Assembly (NCBI GenBank): GCA_013339895.1
Contig: JABACO010000066.1
Coordinates: 62,001 to 126,000 of the forward strand
DNA from: Ephydatia muelleri
Lineage: Eukaryota > Porifera > Demospongiae > Spongillida > Spongillidae
Direction of reading: 5' to 3'
DNA length: 64,000 bases
Shown: in pieces, positions 9,821 through 20,553 of the stretch
Layout: every line of letters begins with the position of its first letter
How positions within the stretch are numbered: position 1 is the first letter of the stretch
Made by a program: the position numbers and the translations under genes
Notes under the pieces: model-generated
Seen by the model: the letters and a program-made list of their open reading frames with translations, nothing else
Databases searched by the model: none
What the model was told of the DNA's origin: nothing

Positions 9821-12010
9821 TCAAATATTTACACAATACTTCAATACAGTGTTAGCACCATAGTTAGCAATGAACACACTGCCATCTCTGGGATCTAGTG
9901 CAGTACCATAGGGATGCTTCAGATTCCCCACTGTGTGGATCTTGTTTCCCTCAGGATCATAGATGGAGAGACAATTGCCCCTACACTCACTGACAAGGCT
10001 GTAACCTTCACCATCAATGGCTAGTCCAATGGGACCATTAGGATCACCATACATTCTGACATACACACCTTCTTTGCTAAACACTTTGGAACCTTGGGCT
10101 GCAACATGAATGTTTCCCTGAGGGTCCAACGCAAGACCCCATGGATACAGAAAACTATGATTGCCTGAGCCTTTACCATCTACTGTTAATAACCAACCAC
10201 CATTTTCATTGAATATTTGTATCCTATGGTTACTCTGGTCAGAGACAATCAGTTTGTTGTTGGAGTCAATGATGACAGCCACTAGGAAATTGAACTGTCC
10301 CTGACCTGATCCCTGCTGACCAAACTTATGAAGGAACTTTCCACTTGATGTCAGCTTCTGTATACGATGGTTGCCACTATCAGCAACATACAACACATCT
10401 CCCTTGATGGATATACCATGTGGAGAAGAGAACTGACCATCACCCCATCCACTACTACCTATGGTATTCTTCAGTTGACCTGTTTGATCAAACACATAAA
10501 TGCAGCTATTACCACTCCCTACATAGATGTCTCCATTGTCATGGATGGCTACACATAATGGACTAATACACTGGATCACTTGTTGGGCATTACATAAGGT
10601 ATGGTAGTCACGTTTAGGCCTCACATCAAGGTCATTAGGACTATTCTGTACATGCTGACCATCCATTGTGATGAGGAGCTGGTGAGGACCAGCAGTTTGA
10701 GGGGTGAGGGTGATGGTGTAGGTACCATCCCTGTGGTCCTCCACCTCTCCATACACAACTGCTCCATTATGGGTCTTGGACCTCATCTCACCCTTCACCT
10801 CTACACCACCATGTGGGTACTCCTCCCCCTTTGAGGTCTTGCTTTGTACCTTAACATGGTACCTGGTCCCCACCTTGGCTGCTGATGTGGACATCCATGT
10901 GCATGAAGATGGAGAAGGGAAGAATACAATAATTTCACCTATTTTGGATAGCTGCCTGACAAGATCATCTGTTTTCACAGACACAGATATGTTGCTGTGT
11001 TGGTTTGGAGTGAGGGAAATGGTCTGGACCGTCTTGAGGGTGGCCTGCAGTTCAGTGGGTATGAGTCCTCCCAATGCTACAATCTCATGGTCAGTGTGGG
11101 TCTGCAGGATCTGGGAGGCCATATCAGTGTAGTGACCAATGTCTCCAACCATCTTCTCAAACTGTTCCTTTTGGAGGGTCAGAGCTGTTGTCTTAGACAG
11201 CGAAATGGCCTCCAACTCTGACAATAGTGTCTTTTTCCTTTCTTCCAATGTTTGTTGGAGTATTTCAAAGCCTTGGTTGATGGCCAAGAAAGCATTTCTT
11301 TTGGATATCTCCACTTGTTCTATCATCCTTTTATTTTCATCAATGGCTCCAGTCAGCTTTGTCACCACCTCTTTTGCATCTTCAAGTGCTCCTGTCATTT
11401 CCATTTGATGGGTCTTTGCTACTGTGGATATTTCCTTCACAGAGTGGCTTTTATGTGAAAGTATAGTGCAGTGAGGGCATACCAGCAAGCTACAAGTCTC
11501 ACAACAAAAATTCCAGTCATTGTCCTCATGGTTAGGCTGAGAGCAGTAATGATCTCTTGGCTTCATGGTGGTGTGCAGTTGTCTGGCTCCCTCCTGGTCT
11601 AGTCCAACAATTTTGTGCTTGGAAAGTTTTCGGCTGCTACTATGGTGGTCACAACAATGCTTGCACAGGAACTGGCGACACATACAACAGAACACCACTG
11701 CAAGGCCATTGCGTCCATCTACACATTCATCACAACACACCTCACTGTTACTGGTCATCTTGGTCATGTACCCTGCTACCTCTACTTCAAATTCAAGATG
11801 GAGGTTCTGGGGGAGAACACTGGCCCCTCCCACTGGGATGCTGGTGTTTTGTTCACAGATGGGACATTGGAACATTTGTTGGGAACCACTTTTCTCTATC
11901 TCATGATGGAGACATTGTAGACAGAAGGAGTGCAAACATGACAGAATTCTTGGATCATTGTAGGGCTTGGAGCACACACCACAGGTCATGTGTGGAAAGG
12001 GTTTCTCCAT
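9821..12010 (-). CDS. TRIM-NHL protein, intact single-exon copy (TRIM2/3/71-like architecture)
   Basis: A 729-aa protein, probably a cytoplasmic RING-type E3 ubiquitin ligase that binds RNA or protein through its NHL propeller. RING: C10, C13, C25, H27, C30, C33, C49, C52. B-box 1 spans about 93-132. B-box 2 is textbook: C156, H161, C170, C173, C178, C181, H186, H189. A coiled coil runs about 200-330, followed by a filamin-type Ig domain about 360-470 and NHL repeats about 485-729 (recurrent GxGDGQF, LYVADSGNHRIQ and IIDSNNKLIVSD phrases). I chose the ATG at 12010; the frame is open two codons further upstream (GTG GTT), but that is not a eukaryotic start. B-box 1 differs from the other copies (EVCCDECVDG against DVACDQCAEG), while the C-terminal half is closest to copy 4. 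Single-exon form suggests a retroposed founder. The exact orthologue among TRIM2, TRIM3 and TRIM71 cannot be decided by eye. Confidence 0.93.
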   Translation of the reverse strand: MEKPFPHMTCGVCSKPYNDPRILSCLHSFCLQCLHHEIEKSGSQQMFQCPICEQNTSIPVGGASVLPQNLHLEFEVEVAGYMTKMTSNSEVCCDECVDGRNGLAVVFCCMCRQFLCKHCCDHHSSSRKLSKHKIVGLDQEGARQLHTTMKPRDHYCSQPNHEDNDWNFCCETCSLLVCPHCTILSHKSHSVKEISTVAKTHQMEMTGALEDAKEVVTKLTGAIDENKRMIEQVEISKRNAFLAINQGFEILQQTLEERKKTLLSELEAISLSKTTALTLQKEQFEKMVGDIGHYTDMASQILQTHTDHEIVALGGLIPTELQATLKTVQTISLTPNQHSNISVSVKTDDLVRQLSKIGEIIVFFPSPSSCTWMSTSAAKVGTRYHVKVQSKTSKGEEYPHGGVEVKGEMRSKTHNGAVVYGEVEDHRDGTYTITLTPQTAGPHQLLITMDGQHVQNSPNDLDVRPKRDYHTLCNAQQVIQCISPLCVAIHDNGDIYVGSGNSCIYVFDQTGQLKNTIGSSGWGDGQFSSPHGISIKGDVLYVADSGNHRIQKLTSSGKFLHKFGQQGSGQGQFNFLVAVIIDSNNKLIVSDQSNHRIQIFNENGGWLLTVDGKGSGNHSFLYPWGLALDPQGNIHVAAQGSKVFSKEGVYVRMYGDPNGPIGLAIDGEGYSLVSECRGNCLSIYDPEGNKIHTVGNLKHPYGTALDPRDGSVFIANYGANTVLKYCVNI

Positions 12011-13559
12011 AACCACACTGTTGGTAGTGAAGAGTACAATAACTAAATTTAGCAGCTTATGCAGTCCTTACAAAAAACTTGAATTGTTTAGCCTATTCAA
12101 ATCAACAATAAAAAAGGGCAGGTGAAATACAGCAGCAGGGTTATTGTATAGACACCTAGTTAAAAAAGGGTAGGAGATATATGTTGCAATACAGCAGCAG
12201 GGTTAGTATTGCACCTAGTTACGCAAGATGGAATATAAATGACCACTTGGGTGTGGTCCTCAATCACAGAAACAAAACAACTAACAATTGATTAATAGCA
12301 GCCAAAGAGTTAACTACCACTGTGTCTATGTCTTAGGCAATTCTGTTAGTGCTTGCATGAGGTTACCTAAACCTGGTCGTGTCCATAACGAGGTCTAATA
12401 GGTTATTTTCAAAACATAATCAGTATGCTAATCAACATTAGGAGATATATGATGCGATACAGCAGCAGGGTTAGTATTGCAGTACAGGAATCCAGACACC
12501 TGATGAATTCATAGCTAGTTATGTAAGATGGAATATATATGAAGTCGATAAAACATAGACTAATAATAAGTTATTTTCAAAACATAATCAATTTGCTGGC
12601 TATGTTAAACCAGTGGTTAAGGTAATTGAATTTTAATATCAAATGGATACTTTAACAGTTTCAAGCCATAGCTAAGTGAAAGGAATACTATTACAAAACA
12701 AATAAATAAAAACATCATCAAGTACAAAAAGCTAACACTTTGCCCATACGTGTTCATGTAGGTTAACAACAGTGATTAGGAAGGTAGTTTGGAAGCAGTT
12801 ATTTAGATAGACAGTTCTGAAAAAAAAACAAAAAAAAAAACAACATACTGCAGAATCAAAAAAACATGAGCAAAATGACACAAAGTGTTCAGAGCTTGGT
12901 TGGCAATGCATTCCACTAGCAGTGGAAACATATGGAGCCTGGGTTGAAGAGGCATGCAATGCTTTCTCCTGCATAGCCATGCGTGAAGCCATCCTCACAA
13001 ACTGTAGCAAATCCTAAGCCTTGGGGGATCTATATGGCAGACTGAGCATTGTGCTTGTGAGAGCAAACACCAGGGCCATCCTTGCTAGATCCTTGCAGGT
13101 GGCAGACATGCAGGTCGATGCAATGACTACTGATCTTTCTGTGTGTATATGTGTGTTTATTGGCTGGATTTGAATTTTTTTGTAACATCCCTATACTGTG
13201 TACAAATTTAAAAAATATTCCATCGACACAATTTGACAAATTGTTAAATACATAAATTACAATCAACGCAAAGTCTGGATCGTTTGAAGCCCGTCTTTAG
13301 AAATTCAATTACAATTATTGATATGCTATACCAACGAACGTTTCTTGATTTGAAATTTCTTTTTAAAATTTATGGCATATAAATTCCACAACCAGCAGAT
13401 GATTTAAGGCATGTGGTTGTTCCTGATTTGCCCAGATACTGCTCTTGATACCATGCCAAGACCTGCATGAGGGAGATGTGGCCATATACCCTTACTGCAT
13501 GTGGGATGTGGTCGTTGACCTCTGTTGTCATGCCAACATGATGAACAGTTAGTGTGGAG
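12011..13559. other. Upstream region of TRIM copy 2, no gene seen
   Basis: AT-rich region closely related to 22743-23900. It includes tandem-like CAGCAGCAGGGTTA phrases (12130, 12190, 12470), an A-rich tract (12818-12842), and a 12850-13130 insert not seen in the other units. Near 12880-13100 a minus-strand frame reads CHLQGSSKDGPGV and a plus-strand frame reads SAWLAMHSTSSG-like phrases, possibly more retroelement debris. The promoter is presumably next to 12010 but shows no recognisable TATA box. Confidence 0.4.
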
Positions 13560-13960
13560 TAGGGTCATGGCATAACAAGAGACAACACCACACCTGCTGA
13601 CATTCTTGTTGCTGGAAGGGACAGAGGCAAACCTGCCACATTAGATATCACCATTACATCACCACTGCTCTGCCATCTTAGGTTAGGGAAGCCTATGCAG
13701 ATGAGGACCACAAGCTCCACTCCAATGGACCCAAATGCCAGGAGTTGGGTTGGTCCTGCATGCCATTGGCTGTGGGGAAGTATGGCAATTGAGGCAAAGA
13801 GGCCACAACACCATCTGCAGGCTAGTGTTCCACCTGCCCCTTCACCTGTCCTCCACCAAGCCAGTAGTTGTGGCTTACACTTATGACCAGCTGAAAATCG
13901 AATTATGTCTGTGCCAGCTAACAATACTGGCGGAAAGCGAGATTGGAAAGAGTCTGACTC
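13560..13960 (+). pseudogene. Retroelement endonuclease-like module, degenerate (spacer 2)
   Basis: Plus-strand relic equivalent to 1427-1842. The PADIL motif region begins near 13585. After a deletion near 13680 the Pro-Lys-Cys-Gln-Glu-Leu-Gly-Trp motif follows, then a tail reading SSTKPVVVAYTYDQL. It is broken by frame changes. It ends about 1.95 kb upstream of the start of TRIM copy 2, on the opposite strand. Confidence 0.5.
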
Positions 13961-15620
13961 CTTGAGATGGATTAAACGGATTGGAAGTGTAATTGTGATG
14001 TGAAAGCACAAGAACTAATCACGCTCATCTATTCCATTACGTAGTTTAGTTGATTGCTTACACTTTAGTGAATACATTCTGCAGTCTCCATCATTGCATT
14101 GGATTGGAAACTCATCACGTGCGCCATTCAATAATAGTTATAATAGAATTTTTGGCAATATAAATTTTTTCTGTACCTTTATCATCTTTCCATCGCTACC
14201 TATGCCTTTCATTATTGTGTTAGTACATTACATACTCTTTTCTAGGTGGCGTAGTGATTGTTTGAGAGTCACCGGTTGAACGGAAGGGTAGTTAAACCAT
14301 TTTGAGGGTCCTCATTTGCTGTAGCTTTTGAGTTGTTTCTGGAGGACCTAAACACTTGAAATGTGGGTAATAAGAGCCAAGGTGGTAGTGTGGCTTAGGC
14401 GTATTTTGACCACTAACAAGCTATATTTGCGCTGTACACGCTCTTCCAAATCTAGGTGCGCTATGGGAAGAAAATTTTGCCTTGCTGCCGTTGTAAATGC
14501 GCGGAATGCAGCAAGGGTGGTGCTCTAAGTCTGGTGGTGTCTCTGTCGTGGCAAGCGCTGGTGATTCATGTGTCTTCAGGGCTTTCAGTAGTCTCCCCGA
14601 TCAAAGATAATGCCCAACTCATCAGAATTGTTCAATGCCATAGTTTCTTTTCCCCTTTCTGCTTTCACATATGGCACGTAGTTAACATCAGAGCTTCTTG
14701 GTGCTTGTCTGTTGAAGATAACTCTCCCTTCACCATGGGTTAACGCTTCCATCAACCCGCTTACATTATTGTTGACCCGTGGATTTGCATCTGAGGTTTC
14801 TCACAAGCCACAGCATGGATAGAAAGATACAAATCAGCGCAAAAGAAGAACCTGCAGAAGGCCAAGGCACTGAGAGAAAAAACTGAATACAGTACTCTGC
14901 TCATTCAGAAGCAAGGTTTAAAACAGTGGCAAGGCCGTACCACAGATAGGCCTGTTGGAAACAATTGAAGAGTGGTCAGACTAGCAGAGAGCAGGGGGAG
15001 GGTTGGAGGGAGAGGGGCAACCAGTTCCCTGCCCTCCTCCAGAAGCCAATTTACATATTTCCTGCAATCTGAGAGGCATTATTTGGGTCAGGATGATGAG
15101 AACAGCACAACACATACATGAATTGTCAATGTCAATTTCATTTTAGAAGCTTTACACTTAATATTGAAGTTGAACTTGGCCAGCTTTTTCCCCTGGATAG
15201 CATATCACACACGCTCAGATTGGTTAAAGGTTCATTGTGCACATTGTCATGAACACAAACCCACACACAAACACAGAAAAGAACAGCAATTACAAAACAT
15301 ACACACCCACATACAGATAGACGGACATACACACTTTGAGTGGGGTGTGGAGCCATCTTCTAGGATAAAACCCAAAGCAGGACTGAAAACACCACTCCCA
15401 TACTAGATTACAACAGTTGCACCCAACCCACAAAGTTCTATGTCCATCATTTGCTCTCCAGCCAATCTTCATGGTCTATGTCATTGTCAAGGAACCTTCC
15501 ACTCTCCAGACCTGCCAACAATACATATCAAAACACAATAAGGGTATCATTACACGCCCCCCGTACAGCACTACCTCACAATACCAAATACGTTTAGTGC
15601 CATTGTGCACACCTGCAACA
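13961..15620. repeat. Spacer 2 shared blocks
   Basis: 14420-14870 is a block repeated at 26690-27200 and 43710-44190; in reverse it gives an open phrase MALNNSDELQSLVLEVLGQA in the better-kept copy at 43841-44068, family unknown. 14900-15120 is related to 4545-4800 and 34660-34910. 15180-15530 is related to 2990-3300. No intact gene. Confidence 0.5.
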
Positions 15621-15625
15621 AACTT

Positions 15626-15713
15626 ATAACTCGACCTTTTCTTTGTACATCTATGTGGTTGGCTCTTTGTAAACAAACAACCACATAGATGTACAAAGAA
15701 AAGGTCGAGTTAT
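15626..15713. repeat. Perfect hairpin-forming inverted repeat, 36-bp arms
   Basis: Arms 15626-15661 and 15678-15713 are exact reverse complements starting ATAACTCGACCTTTTCTTTG, with a 16-base loop. A third, half copy of the arm lies near 16020-16060. The type B duplicate is at 53736-53823 with a single mismatch. Confidence 0.85.
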
Positions 15714-16057
15714 ATGCTAAACCTTTTGAAACCTCCAGCCGTGGATGCCTTGGTACTTGACATTGTAGCAGATGTTTGCAGCACGTGCACAACACTTAAC
15801 TAAACTTCTGAGCAAACCTATTTAAACCTTCCCTCACGTGGCCATCACATGGTGTACAACCAACCACATACAGAGGGAGCATAGTTTCTGACTAATTCAT
15901 TGTGTTCAACAGACAGAAACGTATATCTGCCCCCAGTACAGCACTACCCCTAAACCAATACCAAATAGGTTTAGCATCATTGAGCATGCAACAAACAAAC
16001 ACACAACCACATATATATATAGATGTACATGTACAAAGAAAGGGTCGAGTTATATGT

Positions 16058-16284
16058 CTAGGCCTCCAACCGTCTCTGAACTGAATCCTTCACATACCCA
16101 TCTTTGGCACATTCTGATTTCCAGCGGCCATGCCGCTTAATTAAACAGCCTATCCTGCACACCAGCATTGGCTCCACCATGGCCTTCAACATATCGGCTA
16201 TCACAGATTTCTTTTGAACCTTGGGCTTTGCTTCAATCTTTCCAAGGTCTGGGTCCTCCAAATTACTCAGTAGAGGCCAAACCC
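16058..16284 (-). CDS. Candidate terminal coding exon, unrecognised gene (type B copy 1)
   Basis: A minus-strand exon after a TTTGCTTCAG acceptor, open for about 75 codons to a TAG at 16058. It contains SNLEDPDLGKIEAKPKVQKK and ends KDSVQRRLEA. It enters in phase 1, matching the phase-1 exit of the exon at 16717-16795, so the two join in frame. The protein is basic and lysine-rich with no domain I recognise. The duplicate at 54237-54427 has a 4-bp deletion that changes its last residues. Confidence 0.45.
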
Positions 16285-16542
16285 CTGAAGCAAATACATT
16301 TTCAGCGATCATATTTACACACATTTACCATGACAGCTGCAAATGTGGCATATACAACATATTACTGGAATGTGAAGCAGCCAAAGATGGGCACATAACA
16401 GTATGTGATTGTGTATGTGTACATCATTAACTAATTCAACAGACAATGACTTAGGGAATTATTTCCTCACTATATACTGTAACTGCCCCACCTATCCTCT
16501 TGTCACAACACCAGATCGGTTAAAGGTGCATTTGCACCCTGC

Positions 16543-16552
16543 CACACACACG

Positions 16553-16584
<32 letters not shown>

Positions 16585-16652
16585 CACACACACACACACA
16601 TACCACACAACACACACACACAACACACACACACACACACACACACATACAC
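16543..16652. repeat. CA microsatellite
   Basis: About 110 bp of nearly pure CA dinucleotides with a few CG and TA interruptions, located in the presumed intron between the exons at 16717-16795 and 16058-16284. The matching tract in the other type B unit is 54698-54812. Confidence 0.95.
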
Positions 16653-16716
16653 AATGAGAGGCAGGGAGGGAGGGAGGGCGCAACCAATGGTACCACTCTT
16701 ATACTACAACATGTAC

Positions 16717-16795
16717 CTGTCCTGGTTTGCCTGTTCCTGACCTTGATCCTGTCCTGTGTGGAGGTAGAGGATGTCTTCATCCCCCTTGGATCATC
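16717..16795 (-). CDS. Candidate coding exon, Arg/Thr-rich, unrecognised gene (type B copy 1)
   Basis: A 79-nt minus-strand exon with a GTATAGTGAAACTTCAG acceptor and GTACATG donor. It reads DDPRGMKTSSTSTQDRIKVR then NRQTRT and leaves in phase 1 to join 16058-16284. It is conserved at 54876-54954 with one Lys-to-Arg change. Confidence 0.45.
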
Positions 16796-17161
16796 CTGAA
16801 GTTTCACTATACATTTGTTGTGTGTACTCTCTTCATACTGTCAGTGGCGGACACACGAGAGGGAATGTATTTGCATGGATACCTTCATGGAACACATAAC
16901 AATTCGCAAACACATACATGCATACAAAACATGAACTTTGTTGTGACAATATGCCACCTTCACTAGAACATGGAGGGAGTGGGTGAGGGAGTAAAGCAGT
17001 GAGGAAGGAAGGGAGCGAGATGGTTTCAAGCAATGGCACCCCTCTTCTACTACAACATGTACATACACCAATAGGTAAATGTGGCAGTACACCTGCACAC
17101 TACAGCATACGAGGGAGGGAGATAAATTTCAACCCATTGCAGGTACCACTCTCATACTCAC

Positions 17162-17272
17162 ATGAACAGATGCCAACGTTGTACTAGAGACCTCCACACA
17201 TCTTCACAGAGAAGATGGTGCCCTGATCAAACACCTTGCGTGTTTGTTCCACAGTACATTGCGTGACACATT
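17162..17272 (-). pseudogene. Cys-rich exon, type B copy 1, with nonsense codon
   Basis: The counterpart of the open exon at 6800-6910, with the same splice sites and length, but the Lys codon after Gly-Leu is TAG (plus-strand CTA at 17184-17186). The same change is in 55321-55431, so it arose before the type B units were duplicated. Confidence 0.6.
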
Positions 17273-20165
17273 CTGGAACAGTAAGTAGAGATGTAATGCA
17301 AGGGGGAAGAGGAGGTGGGAGGGGCATGGGGAGAGGGGAGGGGAAAGAATCATAACGGGAAAGGCAGCAATATGGAGGGGGGAGGAGGATATGGTGCCAA
17401 TCCAGGGGTGTGTTTAGCGAGGCTTTTCGGTGCTTGAGCACACACACACACACACACACACCCCACCCTCCCCCTCTAACACATAAGTTGCTCCAACCTT
17501 ATTCCTTGGCTTGTATACCATAAGCTGGAGAATGGTGGCTATCGTCTTCCTAGTTTCCTTTTTGCAGCATTGGCCTCCTGGAGGCAGTCCTATGACCACA
17601 TTTCAAAAGGCATTGAGTTGATTAGGAAGCATGCAGACATGGGTCACCACAAAGAAGCTGTGGTTAGGTGCACATTACCCGTCACAACATGCTCAGCGGA
17701 ATGGACATTCAGTGAGCTAATGCTGATGAAGACAGCTTTGTGTTCATGCATGACAACTGAAAGTATCACTTCTCCATATACACTGCGACATCCCTATTAG
17801 TATATACCTAAAGCAATAGATGAATTCTTTCCACGCAATCCTTTCTTGCTAATTGACCACACTATGCGTACTTGCGATAAACCCTCTTCCCTCAAATCCT
17901 GGATACGTGCCTGCACCCGATCGATCGTAAGCGAATACAGTGTCGTCGCGTCACGCTGGTACGTGCATATCTTATGGTACATGTGAGAGGGAACCTTATC
18001 TCTATGCATCGTGTGTCCCCCTCCCTCGTCATCCGGAGGGCGTTGGGTGTACATGTACGTGATGCAATTGTCAAAACGACGTCCATGATTGAAATGCACC
18101 GCCTAAGAATGACAATGACACAACCAGAACAAGCCATGAACAGTACGTGTTTAACCCTTACAATGCAACTGAAATACACACGCCTCTACATGTGGGCCAA
18201 AATACTCACACCAATTGTTCCACACTGATCTTTGGCTCCAACGTTGAGGGTTACAACTTCAATCACGTGACTATTGTTGTCAATTTGACGAATTTATAAA
18301 ATGACCTCAGATTATTTCACAATAAAAATGTTCCAACGTCAAATTCCTGTATTCCCTTCCCTGTTCTGGTTAAAAGTTCACACAGCCACTCAAACACAAC
18401 CGCACACCACAAGAAAGTATGCTGTAACCACAAAACTACACTATTAGAAAACAATGCGTGTTGGGTGTCTTGGAGACGGACTGATGGCAGTGATGATGAT
18501 TTTGTTGACCTGTTGGATAGGATGACACAGTGCTTCAACAGAACAATAGAGGAAGCCACTTACCATCCAGTCTTGTGGGAAATGTAAAAGGAAGAATAAA
18601 GGTTTGCTTACATTGGTGACATGCAGACAGTGAAAATGGGTGGGTATACACAACAGCTCCAAGTGTACACACACAGGTGTGCAGTCATGGGATGGTGGGT
18701 GAACAAAAGCCTGAAACCTGAATAAGATTGGTCTCGGGGTGGTGGGTTGCCAAAGTTACGTGCCACACTTACCCAACAGTTACATGAGCATCACGTCACC
18801 ATCATGTCTACTGCGACAATGACTTAATGTCAGCTACACTCATCCTGAAGCTCTTGAGCTGGACCCTTGTGGGTGAACTCTTCATAGAAGAACAATATGC
18901 AAGCTGAGTTTATAGTTTTGCATCTTCAGTTGTACCTTACTCAGCTATCATGTGTATGTGGGTGGGTGGGGGAGGGAGGGGGGTGAGGGTGGGTGGGTGG
19001 GGGAGGGAGGGGGTGAGGGTGGGTGGGTGGGGGAGGGTGTTGGGTGAGGGTGGGTGGGGGGTGGGGGGTGGGAGGGGTGATAACTGGCAGTACTGCCACA
19101 TATGCATGAAAAGTCAGACATGCTACCACCAAATGTTGTGGTTGTACAGTATGCAAATCCAACACATTCATCCTATGCATGCAATATTGTAACCACACAC
19201 TAAGAATGGAGACTTGCTAGGTGGAGTTGGCCTAACAACTCCTTGGCAACTGGTACTCAGCAGCCCAGCACACTAACACACACATAAAACCCCCCAAATC
19301 ATACAAGATGGAGGCAGATGATGTCATGATGATGCAATCAATGCCATGACAATGGACACCACATGGTGGTGTCCCCAATGCAAGATCAATCTATGCAGAT
19401 GGTGTTTCAAGCTGTAGCACCATGCACTAAATATGTCTGCTGTAATGAAGTTCGATGAAACACAAACACACCATGCAGACGGACAAGAGACACACTCCAT
19501 GCAGAAGCACAAGAGATACACAGATCCCATATTCATTCTCATATATACACACCTCCAACCTTATAGCCTCCATTGCCCTCCATTATAACCTCTCCCCCCT
19601 TGCTCAGCTCAAGCTACATCCTGCTATTTAAGAATCTCAAGATGTTTCCCACATAGCTCTCACAAGTTCTGCCACATCTCCCCTAGCATTCAGATTCCAT
19701 CTCTCTGTGTCACAGCGTCTGTGTCAACTGTCAATTCTGTTAGCCAGGGTTAGGGTTATATACCCATATACATGTATACTACATTTACACACAACACAAA
19801 GGCACATACACATACCTGCATGTCATGTACTTCCACATTCTCATCATGTGCTAGCTGTTAGGACTGCACACACCCACTGGGGCATGCAACCCGAGGGAAT
19901 GGGCTGGGGACACCACCATTAATTAATAGACTCGGATTGGATAATGTTTAAAGTACTTAGCCCTAGTTAACCGATGAACTGGGCTGCTATGGCATGCAAG
20001 ACATTCCTGTAGTGCACATGAGCAAGCCTGAGACAAGCGAGTAGTGACACAGGATTTTCTTTTTCTTTTAAAGCCCATTTCCTATATAAGGACAATGCAA
20101 AACTCTGGGTGGTGTGAGTGGGCGGTGCCATATCACCATACACAATGTTGTACATACGTACCGGA
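17273..20165. other. Spacer 2 right part, no intact gene
   Basis: Contains a CA tract (17439-17461) and the 17800-18260 block related to 7350-7780, 37360-37830 and 55950-56400. A plus-strand phrase NNACWVSWRRTDGS (18450-18490) is better preserved at 56600-56640. A minus-strand exon donor lies near 18771, the G-rich tract at 18955-19077, and the short exon copy at 19816-19854. Nothing can be assembled into a complete gene. Confidence 0.45.
18955..19077 (+). repeat. G-rich tract (GGGTGGG repeats), quadruplex-prone
   Basis: Repeated GGGTGGGTGGGGGAGGG units, with far more than four G3 runs spaced by single T or A. Shorter relatives are at 8177-8226 and 56975-57040. Confidence 0.85.
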
Positions 20166-20180
20166 CACACCCCCAGACTC

Positions 20181-20430
20181 ATGTCAATGCCACATGGGAT
20201 TAGGGATCGTAATGTTGGATAATCCGGAAGTGATAGAGGTTAAATGCTAAACAAACTCCAAGGGTTTGAATGCCAGACATACATATTCAAATACACAACC
20301 CATACATTATTAGATCATTCTTCCGATAAAAAGATTAGCCAAAATGATTACATAACAAATATACATGAACGTGAATAATGAATTCATGGAGCAACAAAGT
20401 ATTGGTTAGTCAGTTGCCCTATTTTTGGTT
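20181..20430. repeat. About 250-bp segment found only next to TRIM copies 3 and 4
   Basis: Between AGACTCAT and TTTTTGGTTGAG lies about 250 bp that is absent from the same junction near 9680 and 58140. The same sequence appears in reverse orientation at 39550-39840. No ORF; its nature is unknown. Confidence 0.65.
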
Positions 20431-20553
20431 GAGTTACTAATGAAGGACGAGATGAATATAATACATTTATTTAATACTGGTAATTGACTGGCATATAGAG
20501 AACTGCACATTTCTCAACACAGTTGACCATATAAACTTTAATTTCAATCATGT

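Noticed and set aside
10367..12012. Many plus-strand frames opposite the TRIM genes (also in 21109-22649, 40589-42235 and 58835-60387)
   Set aside because: They are conserved only because the TRIM coding strand is conserved, and they break at different places in each copy.
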